Positions 9,184 to 17,752 are shown, counted from the first letter of the stretch. The stretch is DNA of 64,000 bases from Rhodobacteraceae bacterium HTCC2150 (GCA_000169395.1 AAXZ01000002.1:682001-746000), one strand, 5' to 3'. Notes: generated from the sequence alone by a model not told the origin. Made by a program: numbers and translations.

Positions 9184-11796
9184 ATGCCAGTTGTTGTTGT
9201 TGAATCTCCGGCTAAGGCCAAGACAATTAACAAATATTTGGGTAAGGACTACGTCGTTTTAGCCAGTTACGGCCACGTACGTGACCTGCCTGCCAAGAAC
9301 GGTTCTGTAGACCCTGACAACGGATTCGACATGCTTTGGGAGGTCGGCTACGACAGTCGCAAACACGTCAAAGCCATCGCGGATGCACTAAAAGACGACA
9401 ATGAACTGATCCTCGCAACCGACCCCGATCGCGAGGGCGAGGCTATTTCTTGGCACCTGCAAGAGGCCCTGACAAAACGCAAAGCCATCAAGAAATCCAC
9501 GCCAGTCAGCCGCGTTGTTTTTAACGCGATTACAAAAAACGCTGTAACCGAGGCGATGCAAAACCCACGCGCCGTAGATATGGAATTGGTCGACGCATAC
9601 TTGGCCCGTCGTGCGCTGGATTATCTGGTTGGCTTTAACCTGTCACCAGTATTGTGGCGCAAATTGCCTGGTGCCCGTTCGGCGGGTCGTGTGCAATCGG
9701 TTTGCCTGCGTTTGATCGTTGATCGCGAAATGGAAATCGAGGCATTTAACGCCCGTGAATATTGGTCAGTGAAAGCGGCGCTTACTACGCCACGCGGTCA
9801 AAACTTTGAGGCCCGTTTAACAATGCTTGCCGGCAAAAAGGTCGACAAATTTGATCTTGAAAATTCAGTTGCTGCTGAAATGGCTGTTCAAGCGGTCACA
9901 TCACGCGACCTCAAGGTGGCGTCGGTTGAGGCAAAACCAGCAAGCCGCAACCCATCTGCCCCTTTCATGACATCAACGTTGCAACAAGAAGCCAGTCGTA
10001 AATTTGGCATGGGTGCGCGTCAAACCATGTCCACCGCGCAACGTTTATACGAAGCGGGCTACATTACTTATATGCGTACAGATGGCATCGACATGGCACC
10101 CGAGGCGATAACTGATGCCCGCGCGGCAATCTCATCGCGATATGGTGCTGAATATGTACCCAAAAGCCCGCGCATCTATAAAAACAAAGCCAAAAACGCC
10201 CAAGAGGCGCACGAATGTATTCGCCCAACCGAGTTGTCAAAATCAGCAAATGATCTAAATTTGACTGATGCCGATCAACGTAAATTGTATGACCTGATTT
10301 GGAAACGCACCCTTGCCAGCCAAATGGAAGGTGCACGACTAGAACGCACAACCGTGGATATCGGCAGCGAAGACAAACAGGTCATGTTGCGTGCAACGGG
10401 CCAAGTTGTGATGTTTGACGGCTTCATGAAGGTTTATGAAGAAGGGCGTGATGACGATGTCGTCGATGATGATGACAAACGCCTGCCCCAAATCATGCAA
10501 GACGAACCAATGGACAAACGCTCGGTCACGCCTGAACAACATTTCACACAACCACCCCCACGTTACACCGAGGCCACCTTGGTAAAACGTATGGAAGAGT
10601 TGGGCATTGGTCGCCCCTCAACCTATGCCAGCATCGTCACAACGATTCAGGAGCGCGAATACGTTCGCAAAGACAAAAACCGCCTGTTCCCAGAGGATAA
10701 AGGGCGGATCGTTACGGTATTTTTGCTGAATTACTTCCGTAAATACGTTGGCTTTGATTTCACCGCTGATTTGGAAAGCCAACTGGATAACGTCTCGGCT
10801 GGTGATGCTGATTATAAGGTCGTGTTGGAACAGTTTTGGCATGATTTTTCAGCAGCAATCGCTGAAACGTCAGAATTGCGTATTTCCGATGTGCTAACAA
10901 AATTGGACGCAGCCCTTGCCCCGCAACTGTATCCACCGCGCGAAGATGGTGCTGATCCAAAAACCTGCCCCTTGTGTGGCGAAGGCAAATTGCACCTAAA
11001 ATCATCTCGTTCTGGTGGTTTTGTCGGATGTGGGAATTATCCAGAATGCCGTTATACGCGCCCAATTGGTGGCGATGCTGCTGATGGCGGCGATCGTGTG
11101 TTGGGCGAAGACGCCGGTGATGAAATCAGCCTGCGCACAGGGCGGTTTGGCCCCTATATTCAACGCGGCCAAGTTACGGAAGAAGTTAAAAAACCACTAC
11201 GGGCCAGCTTGCCCAAAGGCTGGGCTCCGGACAACATGGATTTGGAAAAGGCACTTATGCTGCTGTCCCTTCCCCGTTTGATCGGCCCTCATCCAGAGGA
11301 TCAAGAACCGGTTGAGGCTGGCCTTGGTCGCTATGGCCCATACGTGAAACACGGGCGCACATTCGCGAGCCTTTCTGATGCTGAAGAGCTGTTCACCGTT
11401 GGAATGAACCGAGCGGTTGAGTTGATTGCAGAAAAGATTGCCAAAGGGCCTGGCCGACGCGGTGCAGCCGCAAAACCATTGCATGAATTGGGTGAACATC
11501 CCGATAGTGGCGGCCCAGTGAATGTCATGGACGGTCGATATGGTGCCTATGTGAAATGGGAAAAAATCAACGCCACTTTGCCAAAAGACGTGACACCAGA
11601 ACAGGTGACCATGGCAATGGCTGTGGAATTGATTGCTGAACGCGCGGCTAAGAAAGGCAAAAAGGCCGCGAAAAAGCCGGCTGCAAAAAAGGCAACTAAA
11701 AAGCCCGCGGCTAAGAAGGCAACGGCCAAAAAGCCTGCAGCCAAGAAAACAACCGCGAAGACAGCTAAAAAGGCGGCGCCCAAAGAAAAAGAATAG
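9184..11796 (+). CDS. topA: DNA topoisomerase I
   Basis: An 870-residue type IA topoisomerase that relaxes negative supercoils. The TOPRIM domain starts at the N-terminus (VVVESPAKAKTI; acidic triad region TDPDREGEAISWH), and the catalytic tyrosine is Y296 in YITYMRTDG. One four-cysteine zinc finger is visible at about residues 595-623, followed by further repeat-like C-terminal domains and a long lysine/alanine tail of AKK repeats over the last 50 or so residues, typical of alphaproteobacterial TopA. The ATG at 9184 with upstream GAGG is preferred to the in-frame TTG at 9178. Confidence 0.97.
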   Translation: MPVVVVESPAKAKTINKYLGKDYVVLASYGHVRDLPAKNGSVDPDNGFDMLWEVGYDSRKHVKAIADALKDDNELILATDPDREGEAISWHLQEALTKRKAIKKSTPVSRVVFNAITKNAVTEAMQNPRAVDMELVDAYLARRALDYLVGFNLSPVLWRKLPGARSAGRVQSVCLRLIVDREMEIEAFNAREYWSVKAALTTPRGQNFEARLTMLAGKKVDKFDLENSVAAEMAVQAVTSRDLKVASVEAKPASRNPSAPFMTSTLQQEASRKFGMGARQTMSTAQRLYEAGYITYMRTDGIDMAPEAITDARAAISSRYGAEYVPKSPRIYKNKAKNAQEAHECIRPTELSKSANDLNLTDADQRKLYDLIWKRTLASQMEGARLERTTVDIGSEDKQVMLRATGQVVMFDGFMKVYEEGRDDDVVDDDDKRLPQIMQDEPMDKRSVTPEQHFTQPPPRYTEATLVKRMEELGIGRPSTYASIVTTIQEREYVRKDKNRLFPEDKGRIVTVFLLNYFRKYVGFDFTADLESQLDNVSAGDADYKVVLEQFWHDFSAAIAETSELRISDVLTKLDAALAPQLYPPREDGADPKTCPLCGEGKLHLKSSRSGGFVGCGNYPECRYTRPIGGDAADGGDRVLGEDAGDEISLRTGRFGPYIQRGQVTEEVKKPLRASLPKGWAPDNMDLEKALMLLSLPRLIGPHPEDQEPVEAGLGRYGPYVKHGRTFASLSDAEELFTVGMNRAVELIAEKIAKGPGRRGAAAKPLHELGEHPDSGGPVNVMDGRYGAYVKWEKINATLPKDVTPEQVTMAMAVELIAERAAKKGKKAAKKPAAKKATKKPAAKKATAKKPAAKKTTAKTAKKAAPKEKE

Positions 11797-11798
11797 CC

Positions 11799-11856
11799 AT
11801 TGCGCGGGGTTTTGCGCAATCGCCATTGAACCAGCCAGCAACGATGCTAGGCTGGT
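11799..11856. other. Two RNA hairpins between topA and the CoA-transferase gene
   Basis: ATTGCGC and GCGCAAT (11799-11805, 11814-11820) form a perfect 7-bp stem directly after the topA stop. A second, longer stem pairs 11830-11840 with 11845-11856 (ACCAGCC plus AGCA, one bulged A, loop ACGA). Neither has a T-run after it, so neither is a standard intrinsic terminator; they may stabilise the topA message or end it with Rho. Confidence 0.4.
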
Positions 11857-11911
11857 GCCTGAAAAGCTATTGGTGCCTTTGGCACGTTGAAACTAAAACT
11901 GGGATCAAGAG

Positions 11912-12607
11912 ATGAAAAAAGTATACGACAGTGCCGCCGCAGCCGTTGAGGGCATTCTATTTGACGGTATGTTCATTGCATCCGGTGGATTTGGCCTGTG
12001 TGGTATTCCAGAACTATTGATCGAGGCTATTCGCGACAATGGCGTAAAAGATCTAACAATTGCGTCAAATAACGCGGGTGTTGATGAATTTGGTTTGGGT
12101 CTGCTTTTGCAAACCCGTCAGGTTAAAAAGATGTTGTCATCCTACGTCGGTGAAAACGACTTGTTTATGCAGCAATATTTGTCTGGTGAACTAGAAATCG
12201 AATTCAATCCTCAAGGCACGTTGGCCGAACGTATGCGTGCAGGTGGTGCAGGTATTCCTGGTTTTTACACAAAAACGGGCGTTGGCACTGTGATAGCCGA
12301 AGGAAAAGAAGAAAAAGAATTCGACGGCGAACGATATATCCTAGAGCGTGGGATTGTGGCGGATATTTCCATCGTAAAAGCATGGAAAGCGGACGAGCAA
12401 GGCAACTTGATGTTCCGTAAAACCGCGCGCAACTTTAACCCAGCGGCAGCAACATGTGGTAAAATCTGCGTAGCCGAGGTTGAGGAAATTGTGCCAACAG
12501 GCAGCTTGGACCCTGACAAAATTCACCTGCCGGGCATCTACGTAAATCGTTTGATCCAAGGTCAGCACGAAAAACGTATTGAACAACGGACAATTCGCGC
12601 CGCCTAA
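11912..12607 (+). CDS. scoA: 3-oxoacid CoA-transferase subunit A
   Basis: A 231-residue alpha subunit of succinyl-CoA:3-ketoacid CoA-transferase, which activates acetoacetate with succinyl-CoA. The N-terminal GGFGLCGIPELLIEAI segment is the subunit A signature, and GAGIPGFYTKTGVGT follows in mid-protein. Its beta partner is at 14496-15122, separated by two unrelated genes, whereas scoA and scoB are normally adjacent. It has a GATCAAGAG-type upstream region and no strong terminator after it, so the four genes may still form one transcript. Confidence 0.95.
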   Translation: MKKVYDSAAAAVEGILFDGMFIASGGFGLCGIPELLIEAIRDNGVKDLTIASNNAGVDEFGLGLLLQTRQVKKMLSSYVGENDLFMQQYLSGELEIEFNPQGTLAERMRAGGAGIPGFYTKTGVGTVIAEGKEEKEFDGERYILERGIVADISIVKAWKADEQGNLMFRKTARNFNPAAATCGKICVAEVEEIVPTGSLDPDKIHLPGIYVNRLIQGQHEKRIEQRTIRAA

Positions 12608-12624
12608 CGGCTTAAAGGAACGCA

Positions 12625-13659
12625 ATGGATTCGCCCTATCAAAACCTGCCGCGACGTGCATTTTGGCGAACCGCTGTGGGTGAACGGGCGGCGGATGAAC
12701 CGGGTGATCTTTACAGTCCCCGTTGGAAACTTGATCCCCAAGAACGTGTTTTCACAGCAGGCAGCTGTTTTGCCCAGCATGTTGGTGGTGCGTTACGGGC
12801 TGCCAACGTAAGGGTTATTGATACCGAGGTTTTGCCCTTTAACCTGTCAAAATCATTAAAAAACGCATACGGCTATGGGCTGTTTGCTGCACGTTTTGGC
12901 AATATCTACACTTCACGCCAAATGCTTCAGCTGATCCGCGAAACGACAGGCGAAATAAGCCCCGCGTTATCCATTTGGGAACAAGATGATCGTTTTTTTG
13001 ATGCACAACGCCCCTCTGTGGAACCACGGGGATTAGAAACGCCTGAACAAGTGCGGACCCATCGGGAATTTCATCTAAGATGCGTAAAAGACGCCCTGGA
13101 TCGTACACAAGTGTTTGTATTTACTTTTGGCTTAACTGAAACTTGGGAACACATCGACAGTGGAACGGTTTATCCGACGGCACCTGGCGTATTGGCTGGC
13201 CACTTTGATCCTGAGTTGTTTCAGTTCAAAAACCTAAGTGCTGTGGAATGTTATCGGGATTTTGTTGCGATTCGCGCACGCATGAAAGAACTAAAACCAA
13301 AATGTAAGTTCATCGTCACCGTCTCACCAGTTCCATTAACCGCAACGGCCAGCGGTGAACACGTTGAAGTGGCGACAGCGCGATCAAAGGCAAGCTTGCG
13401 TGCTGCATGTGCCATGCTTGTCGATGAATTCGAGGACGTTGATTATTTCCCTTCTTATGAAATTATAACGTCTGCAAATTCCAAAGGCGTGTATTTTGAG
13501 GAAAACAAGCGAAGCGTCACAAAAGCTGGCGTTGATTTGGCCATGAACATGTTCCTAAGTGCCCATGATTTGACGCGACAGTCTGAAACTTCGCCAGACA
13601 TTCATAACGAAGGTGCCGAATTTTGCGAAGATGTATTGCTAGAGGCATTTGCGCAGTGA
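12625..13659 (+). CDS. GSCFA domain protein
   Basis: A 344-residue protein with the sequence GSCFA at residues 46-50, from which the family takes its name, followed by the conserved FGLTETWEH stretch near residue 170. GSCFA proteins are predicted to be related to SGNH/PC-esterase hydrolases; the substrate is unknown. No signal peptide or membrane helix is seen. It starts 17 bp after scoA, and its stop overlaps the GTG start of the next gene, so the two inserted genes are coupled. A role in acyl-ester or surface-glycan chemistry is possible but not shown. Confidence 0.85.
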   Translation: MDSPYQNLPRRAFWRTAVGERAADEPGDLYSPRWKLDPQERVFTAGSCFAQHVGGALRAANVRVIDTEVLPFNLSKSLKNAYGYGLFAARFGNIYTSRQMLQLIRETTGEISPALSIWEQDDRFFDAQRPSVEPRGLETPEQVRTHREFHLRCVKDALDRTQVFVFTFGLTETWEHIDSGTVYPTAPGVLAGHFDPELFQFKNLSAVECYRDFVAIRARMKELKPKCKFIVTVSPVPLTATASGEHVEVATARSKASLRAACAMLVDEFEDVDYFPSYEIITSANSKGVYFEENKRSVTKAGVDLAMNMFLSAHDLTRQSETSPDIHNEGAEFCEDVLLEAFAQ

Positions 13660-14468
13660 AACGTATTCTTGTGATAGGTTCATCCCACGCAGGTGCGGTA
13701 AAGGCCGCTTGGGACGAGATGAAACAGGAAAATTCGACTATTGAATTGGATTTTCTTGTATTGCCATGGCCACATTTATCCGAATTTCACTTGTATGAAG
13801 ACATGACTTACGGTGCAAAAGCACCTTTAGCCGGGCAAAAAGCGATCGATCTTTCCAATACGATTAACGGACGAGAGACCGTCTCGCTTACGGAATATGA
13901 TTTGGTGTTTTGGGTTGGCTATCACAGCCCTGTTGATGCGCTCGTCAGATTAATGCACAACTATGCGATTGACGACGTGATCGAACATGATGCGCCACAA
14001 CGTCTGTCCTTTATCCTATTTCGTGAAATATTGATGGAATTTGTCAATAATTGCATTCCTAATCGAATTTGGCTGGATGCCGCTAAACAAACCAAGCTGG
14101 TTATTCATTTGTGCCCAATTGCCGCTGAAACTTGTTTGGCTATTCCTCAAAATAAGAAAAACTGGCAGATTGCCACAGCGAATTCCAGAATTTTCAAACG
14201 AATTTTGGAATTGATGATGAAACGTTTATCTGCGCGTCTGGCGCACCATAATATTGATGTGGTAGAGCAACCCCAAGAAACACTAGCAGAAAATGGGATG
14301 ACAAAGACAGAATTTTCGGTGGGCTCAATTCGGTTGATGAATGCCGAAGCGCACCCAGAAAAGGACTTTTCCCATATGAATAGTGCATATGGGCGCTTGC
14401 TGTTAAACGCACTCTTTGTCAAACTCGGCACAACAGATAAGGAAAGCCCAAACAGGGCCGCATCCTAG
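13656..14468 (+). CDS. SGNH-hydrolase-like protein of unknown function, coupled to the GSCFA gene
   Basis: A 270-residue protein whose N-terminus VKRILVIGSSHAGAVKAAW resembles the first block (G-D/S-S) of SGNH/GDSL hydrolases, with a later DFSHMNSAYG segment that could supply the C-terminal catalytic Asp/His. The start is a GTG at 13656 overlapping the GSCFA stop (GTGA); an open frame upstream is only an extension inside that gene. No signal peptide is seen. I do not recognise the family with certainty, and the hydrolase assignment is by motif only. Confidence 0.65.
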   Translation: MKRILVIGSSHAGAVKAAWDEMKQENSTIELDFLVLPWPHLSEFHLYEDMTYGAKAPLAGQKAIDLSNTINGRETVSLTEYDLVFWVGYHSPVDALVRLMHNYAIDDVIEHDAPQRLSFILFREILMEFVNNCIPNRIWLDAAKQTKLVIHLCPIAAETCLAIPQNKKNWQIATANSRIFKRILELMMKRLSARLAHHNIDVVEQPQETLAENGMTKTEFSVGSIRLMNAEAHPEKDFSHMNSAYGRLLLNALFVKLGTTDKESPNRAAS

Positions 14469-14495
14469 AACAAAAACCAACGAAGGAAGATCACG

Positions 14496-15122
14496 ATGGC
14501 TTGGGACAGAAATCAAATGGCGGCACGCGCAGCCCAAGAATTGCAAGATGGCATGTATGTAAATTTGGGCATTGGTATTCCGACCTTGGTTTCCAACTAC
14601 ATTCCTGATGGCATTGATGTAACCTTACAGTCAGAAAATGGCATGTTGGGCATGGGCCCGTTTCCTACAGAGGATGAAATCGACGCCGATTTGATCAATG
14701 CGGGTAAACAAACGATCACAGAAATGGATCGCACCTCTTATTTTGGTTCCGATCAATCCTTTGCCATGATCCGTGGTGGTAAAATTGCTATGGCGATCTT
14801 GGGTGCGATGGAAGTTGCGGAAAATGGCGATTTGGCCAATTGGATGATTCCCGGCAAGTTGATCAAGGGTATGGGTGGCGCCATGGATCTGGTTGCCGGC
14901 GTTGGTCGCGTGGTTGTTGTTATGGATCACGCAAACAAGCGCGGTGAATCCAAACTTCTGAAGAAATGTACATTGCCTTTGACCGGTACAGGCGTTGTTG
15001 ATCGGATCATCACTAATCTTGGCGTTCTTGATGTTGTTGAAGGTGGCTTAAAAATTGTCGAGCTTGCCGATGGTGTTACCGAAGAAGAACTGCGCGCGAA
15101 TACAGAGGCGGCGCTGGTCTAA
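14496..15122 (+). CDS. scoB: 3-oxoacid CoA-transferase subunit B
   Basis: A 208-residue beta subunit partnering the product at 11912-12607. The catalytic glutamate that forms the covalent CoA thioester is E47 in the SENGMLGMGP motif. The ribosome site GAAGGAAG precedes the ATG by about eight bases. The N-terminal NLGIGIPTLVSNY block is also typical. It is convergent with the lytic transglycosylase gene, with only seven bases between the two stops and no room for a terminator. Confidence 0.95.
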   Translation: MAWDRNQMAARAAQELQDGMYVNLGIGIPTLVSNYIPDGIDVTLQSENGMLGMGPFPTEDEIDADLINAGKQTITEMDRTSYFGSDQSFAMIRGGKIAMAILGAMEVAENGDLANWMIPGKLIKGMGGAMDLVAGVGRVVVVMDHANKRGESKLLKKCTLPLTGTGVVDRIITNLGVLDVVEGGLKIVELADGVTEEELRANTEAALV

Positions 15123-15129
15123 GGCAACG

Positions 15130-15945
15130 CTAACTTCCCTTTACAAAGACACAACCATCACTGAATAATTCAGGCGGGGTCATACAAAGGCCCCGCGCGA
15201 CCTTCCACGCGGCCAGTACCTTTGGCACATAATTTCTGGTTTCCGCATAAGGCGGAACGCCATTGTGCGCGATCACCGCGTTTTCACCAGCATTATATCC
15301 AGCAAGGGCAAGAATCGGATCACCGCCAAATTTATCCAATAACCAGTTAAGATAAGTAACACCCCCTTGAATGTTTTGTGCTGGAATACTGGCGTCCACA
15401 TTAAATCTATCAGCGGTGGCAGGAATAAGCTGCATCAAACCTGTCGCGCCTTTCCCGCTCTCAGCCAATAGTTTCCCACCCGATTCTACCGAAATAACCG
15501 CCAAGACAAACGCGGGGGAAACCTGGGTTCCAATCGTTGCGATCAATATATCGCGCCCATAGCTGTCTGTGATTTCTTTTAAATCACCCAAGCGAGGGCT
15601 GTTTATAACAGTGCCCGACGGGGGCGAACTCAAAACAGATAATGCACGATTGAAACTGGCCGAACTTGCCTGCCCGATATCAAATGTCGCTGTTTCCCAG
15701 AACCAGTCATATTGGCTTTCTGAGGTGGTTGTGGTGGTTTCAGCGGCTATAACAGGCTTTTCTGTTTGCACGGCTTGCGTCGCGGGTGCAATCTGCACCG
15801 TTATCCTTTTGGCACTTCCTGCCTTGGGTGGTTTGGATGATTTAAAGGTGAATTCAGGAAAAGGGGCTGGTTGGCCTTCTTGCGCGCACAGCCCAAAAGG
15901 TAAAAGAACACTCGCAAGTGCCGCAATAAGTATCGAACTTTTCAT
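15130..15945 (-). CDS. Lytic transglycosylase (SLT domain), exported
   Basis: A 271-residue protein with a signal peptide (hydrophobic stretch at residues 4-20, cleavage near LCAQE) and a C-terminal SLT domain. The catalytic glutamate is in SVESGGKL, followed by ATGLMQLIPATADRF and later AGYNAGENAV, the standard goose-lysozyme-like blocks. Such enzymes cleave peptidoglycan to 1,6-anhydromuramic acid products and often open the wall for secretion or pilus machines. It diverges from the pilin array 320 bp away, so it could serve the Tad apparatus, but that is inference. An open frame extends 26 residues upstream; the ATG at 15945 begins the signal peptide. Confidence 0.9.
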   Translation of the reverse strand: MKSSILIAALASVLLPFGLCAQEGQPAPFPEFTFKSSKPPKAGSAKRITVQIAPATQAVQTEKPVIAAETTTTTSESQYDWFWETATFDIGQASSASFNRALSVLSSPPSGTVINSPRLGDLKEITDSYGRDILIATIGTQVSPAFVLAVISVESGGKLLAESGKGATGLMQLIPATADRFNVDASIPAQNIQGGVTYLNWLLDKFGGDPILALAGYNAGENAVIAHNGVPPYAETRNYVPKVLAAWKVARGLCMTPPELFSDGCVFVKGS

Positions 15946-16264
15946 GAAACTGCTCGTTTCTATTTCATTTTTCTTGTTTTTTGATGACCTATTTACTTCC
16001 CACTTTCCACAAAATTCGTTCATTTTTCAAGAAGATTCAAAGTATTCGGTCTTTGTCAAAAAATATATTTACAATTTTAATCGTTATTAATCAATTCCTT
16101 AAGGCAAAATTGCGTAAGATTATGAACGCCGTCCAAAAAAGTACAACCTTTGCCCAATTCTCGCCGAATTTTGGCAGCCATAAAGGGTCATACCGCGATT
16201 GGTAAGCAATAACGCAAACTATCGTTGAACAAACAAACTTACTGATCCTTTGGAGGGACACATC
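15946..16264. promoter_or_regulatory. AT-rich divergent region before the pilin array
   Basis: About 320 bp without a gene, between the divergent transglycosylase and the first pilin. It is strongly AT-rich from 15960 to 16110. Two TTAA boxes at 16087-16090 and 16099-16102 are eight bases apart; the CtrA site is TTAA-N7-TTAA, so this is one base too long to call. No clear sigma70 or sigma54 promoter could be chosen by eye. It must hold the promoters of both flanking genes. Confidence 0.5.
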
Positions 16265-16435
16265 ATGAACTTTTTCAAACTTTTCGCAAAAGACGAAGAC
16301 GGCGCTGTAACTGTTGACTATGTTGTACTTTGTGCAGCCATCGTTTTGACAGGCACTGCTGTCGCAACAAGCATCAACACTGGCTTGGAATCAAAAGCGA
16401 CAACAATCACTGGCAACATCTCTGACGGCGCTTAA
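16265..16435 (+). CDS. Flp-type pilin, copy 1
   Basis: A 56-residue Flp/Fap pilin, the building block of the Tad pilus. A short basic/hydrophobic leader (MNFFKLFAKDEDG) precedes a prepilin-like junction: G followed by AVTVDYVVL, with the E/D and Y of the Flp motif at +5/+6 and a hydrophobic helix of about 20 residues. The prepilin peptidase at 27418 would cut after the glycine. The ATG at 16265 has GGAGGG seven bases upstream; an in-frame start at 16250 is not favoured. It is identical to copies 2 and 3 and has its own terminator. Confidence 0.93.
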   Translation: MNFFKLFAKDEDGAVTVDYVVLCAAIVLTGTAVATSINTGLESKATTITGNISDGA

Positions 16436-16482
16436 TTCTAAGCACCAGAGGCTGCGCTGGATTTACCAGCGAACCAGATCTA

Positions 16483-16510
16483 AAGCCGTTCCTTCGGGGG
16501 CGGCTTTTTC
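16483..16510 (+). terminator. UUCG-loop terminator after pilin copy 1
   Basis: AAGCCGTTCC (16483-16492) pairs with GGGGCGGCTT (16497-16506) around a TTCG tetraloop, followed by TTTC. A smaller stem CGCTGG/CCAGCG (16455-16460, 16466-16471) lies just before it. This would end most transcripts after a single pilin gene. Confidence 0.9.
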
Positions 16511-16716
16511 TTTGTTTGCACGCCAAATTATATCCCCCCCCTTGGGACACTCTGCCCTAACAACTCCGCTGATTTTTCACGGAATTGTACAAAACGCGTC
16601 TAATTTGCGCCCAATTCACCCTTCATAAACTATTCATACCAAGACGGCGGGACACACTCGCTCGATGGGTAACGTGAAAAACAAACAAACTTACTGATCC
16701 TTTGGAGGGACACATC

Positions 16717-16887
16717 ATGAACTTTTTCAAACTTTTCGCAAAAGACGAAGACGGCGCTGTAACTGTTGACTATGTTGTACTTTGTGCAGCCATCGTTTTG
16801 ACAGGCACTGCTGTCGCAACAAGCATCAACACTGGCTTGGAATCAAAAGCGACAACAATCACTGGCAACATCTCTGACGGCGCTTAA
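16717..16887 (+). CDS. Flp-type pilin, copy 2 (identical)
   Basis: Same 56-residue protein as at 16265, exactly 452 bp downstream, with the same ribosome site, leader, cleavage junction and terminator. Upstream it has the 152-bp spacer instead of the AT-rich region that precedes copy 1, so its promoter, if it has its own, must lie in that spacer; none could be assigned with confidence. Identical third positions mean the duplication is recent or kept uniform by gene conversion. Confidence 0.93.
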   Translation: MNFFKLFAKDEDGAVTVDYVVLCAAIVLTGTAVATSINTGLESKATTITGNISDGA

Positions 16888-16934
16888 TTCTAAGCACCAG
16901 AGGCTGCGCTGGATTTACCAGCGAACCAGATCTA

Positions 16935-16962
16935 AAGCCGTTCCTTCGGGGGCGGCTTTTTC
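16935..16962 (+). terminator. UUCG-loop terminator after pilin copy 2
   Basis: Exact copy of the 10-bp-stem, TTCG-loop terminator after copy 1, shifted by 452 bp. Confidence 0.9.
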
Positions 16963-17168
16963 TTTGTTTGCACGCCAAATTATATCCCCCCCCTTGGGAC
17001 ACTCTGCCCTAACAACTCCGCTGATTTTTCACGGAATTGTACAAAACGCGTCTAATTTGCGCCCAATTCACCCTTCATAAACTATTCATACCAAGACGGC
17101 GGGACACACTCGCTCGATGGGTAACGTGAAAAACAAACAAACTTACTGATCCTTTGGAGGGACACATC

Positions 17169-17339
17169 ATGAACTTTTTCAAACTTTTCGCAAAAGACGA
17201 AGACGGCGCTGTAACTGTTGACTATGTTGTACTTTGTGCAGCCATCGTTTTGACAGGCACTGCTGTCGCAACAAGCATCAACACTGGCTTGGAATCAAAA
17301 GCGACAACAATCACTGGCAACATCTCTGACGGCGCTTAA
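17169..17339 (+). CDS. Flp-type pilin, copy 3 (identical)
   Basis: Third identical 56-residue pilin, 452 bp after copy 2. The repeat ends at 17430, shortly after its terminator, and the downstream sequence differs from that after copies 1 and 2. Three identical genes plus the divergent fourth copy would raise pilin dose relative to the single-copy assembly genes. A read-length artefact in assembly could in principle create or hide copies of this array. Confidence 0.93.
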   Translation: MNFFKLFAKDEDGAVTVDYVVLCAAIVLTGTAVATSINTGLESKATTITGNISDGA

Positions 17340-17386
17340 TTCTAAGCACCAGAGGCTGCGCTGGATTTACCAGCGAACCAGATCTA

Positions 17387-17414
17387 AAGCCGTTCCTTCG
17401 GGGGCGGCTTTTTC
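17387..17414 (+). terminator. UUCG-loop terminator after pilin copy 3
   Basis: Exact copy of the terminators at 16483 and 16935, in the last, truncated repeat unit. Confidence 0.9.
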
Positions 17415-17481
17415 TTTGTTTGCACGCCAATCCTAACAGGGTCAAAAATACCTACAAATGAACGAATATTGCCCAAATGTT

Positions 17482-17494
17482 AACGAAATTCGTT
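17482..17494. promoter_or_regulatory. Short dyad upstream of the fourth pilin gene
   Basis: AACGAA and TTCGTT flank a single base (17482-17494), with another AACGAA at 17461-17466 in direct orientation. The site is about 80 bp before the ATG of the fourth pilin and absent from the identical copies. A regulator site is possible; the base composition makes chance matches fairly likely. Confidence 0.3.
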
Positions 17495-17575
17495 CCCATA
17501 CGGATAAAGTCCGCAAATTAAATGTGAGTTTAGGTGCGCGGTAAACAAATCGAACACCAGACTTTGGAGGGAAAT

Positions 17576-17746
17576 ATGAGTTACAATTTTAAGTTTTTAA
17601 AAGACGAAGATGGTGCTGTCACTGTTGATTATGTCGTACTTTGTGCGGCAATCGTTTTAGTCGGCGCAACCGTTGCCGGTAGCATCAACACTGGTTTGGA
17701 ATCAAAAGCGACGACAATCACTGGCAATATATCCAGTGGTACATAA
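17576..17746 (+). CDS. Flp-type pilin, divergent fourth copy
   Basis: A 56-residue pilin clearly paralogous to the three identical copies: the segment from DEDGAVTVDYVVLCAAIVL to GLESKATTITGNIS is nearly the same, but the leader is MSYNFKFLK and the middle reads VGATVAGS instead of TGTAVATS. Many silent differences show that it has been separate for much longer. The ATG at 17576 follows TTGGAGGGAAAT; an upstream in-frame start at 17534 is not favoured. Flanking sequence, upstream dyad and terminator are its own. Confidence 0.92.
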   Translation: MSYNFKFLKDEDGAVTVDYVVLCAAIVLVGATVAGSINTGLESKATTITGNISSGT

Positions 17747-17752
17747 AATCAA

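Larger units (their letters stand above)
16228..17430 (+). repeat. Tandem array of 452-bp units carrying identical pilin genes (2.66 copies)
   Basis: The unit at 16228-16679 recurs at 16680-17131, and its first 299 bp recur at 17132-17430. By eye the copies are identical base for base and the gene starts are exactly 452 bp apart. The shared 299-bp core holds the ribosome site, the pilin gene and its terminator; the 152-bp spacer (16527-16678 region) occurs only between copies. This pattern fits unequal crossing-over between two earlier identical pilin copies. Confidence 0.97.

Noticed and set aside
11197-11841. 214-residue open frame antisense to the 3' end of topA
   Set aside because: It is the complement of the lysine-rich tail and lower TopA domain; low-complexity shadow.
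11799-11856. Standard terminator for topA
   Set aside because: The hairpins have no T-run after them, so they were listed only as hairpins.
16087-16102. CtrA binding site upstream of the pilins
   Set aside because: The two TTAA boxes are eight bases apart, not seven, and the region is AT-rich, so the match is not reliable.
16228-17430. CRISPR array
   Set aside because: The repeat unit is 452 bp with a protein gene, not short repeats with variable spacers. No CRISPR array was seen elsewhere.
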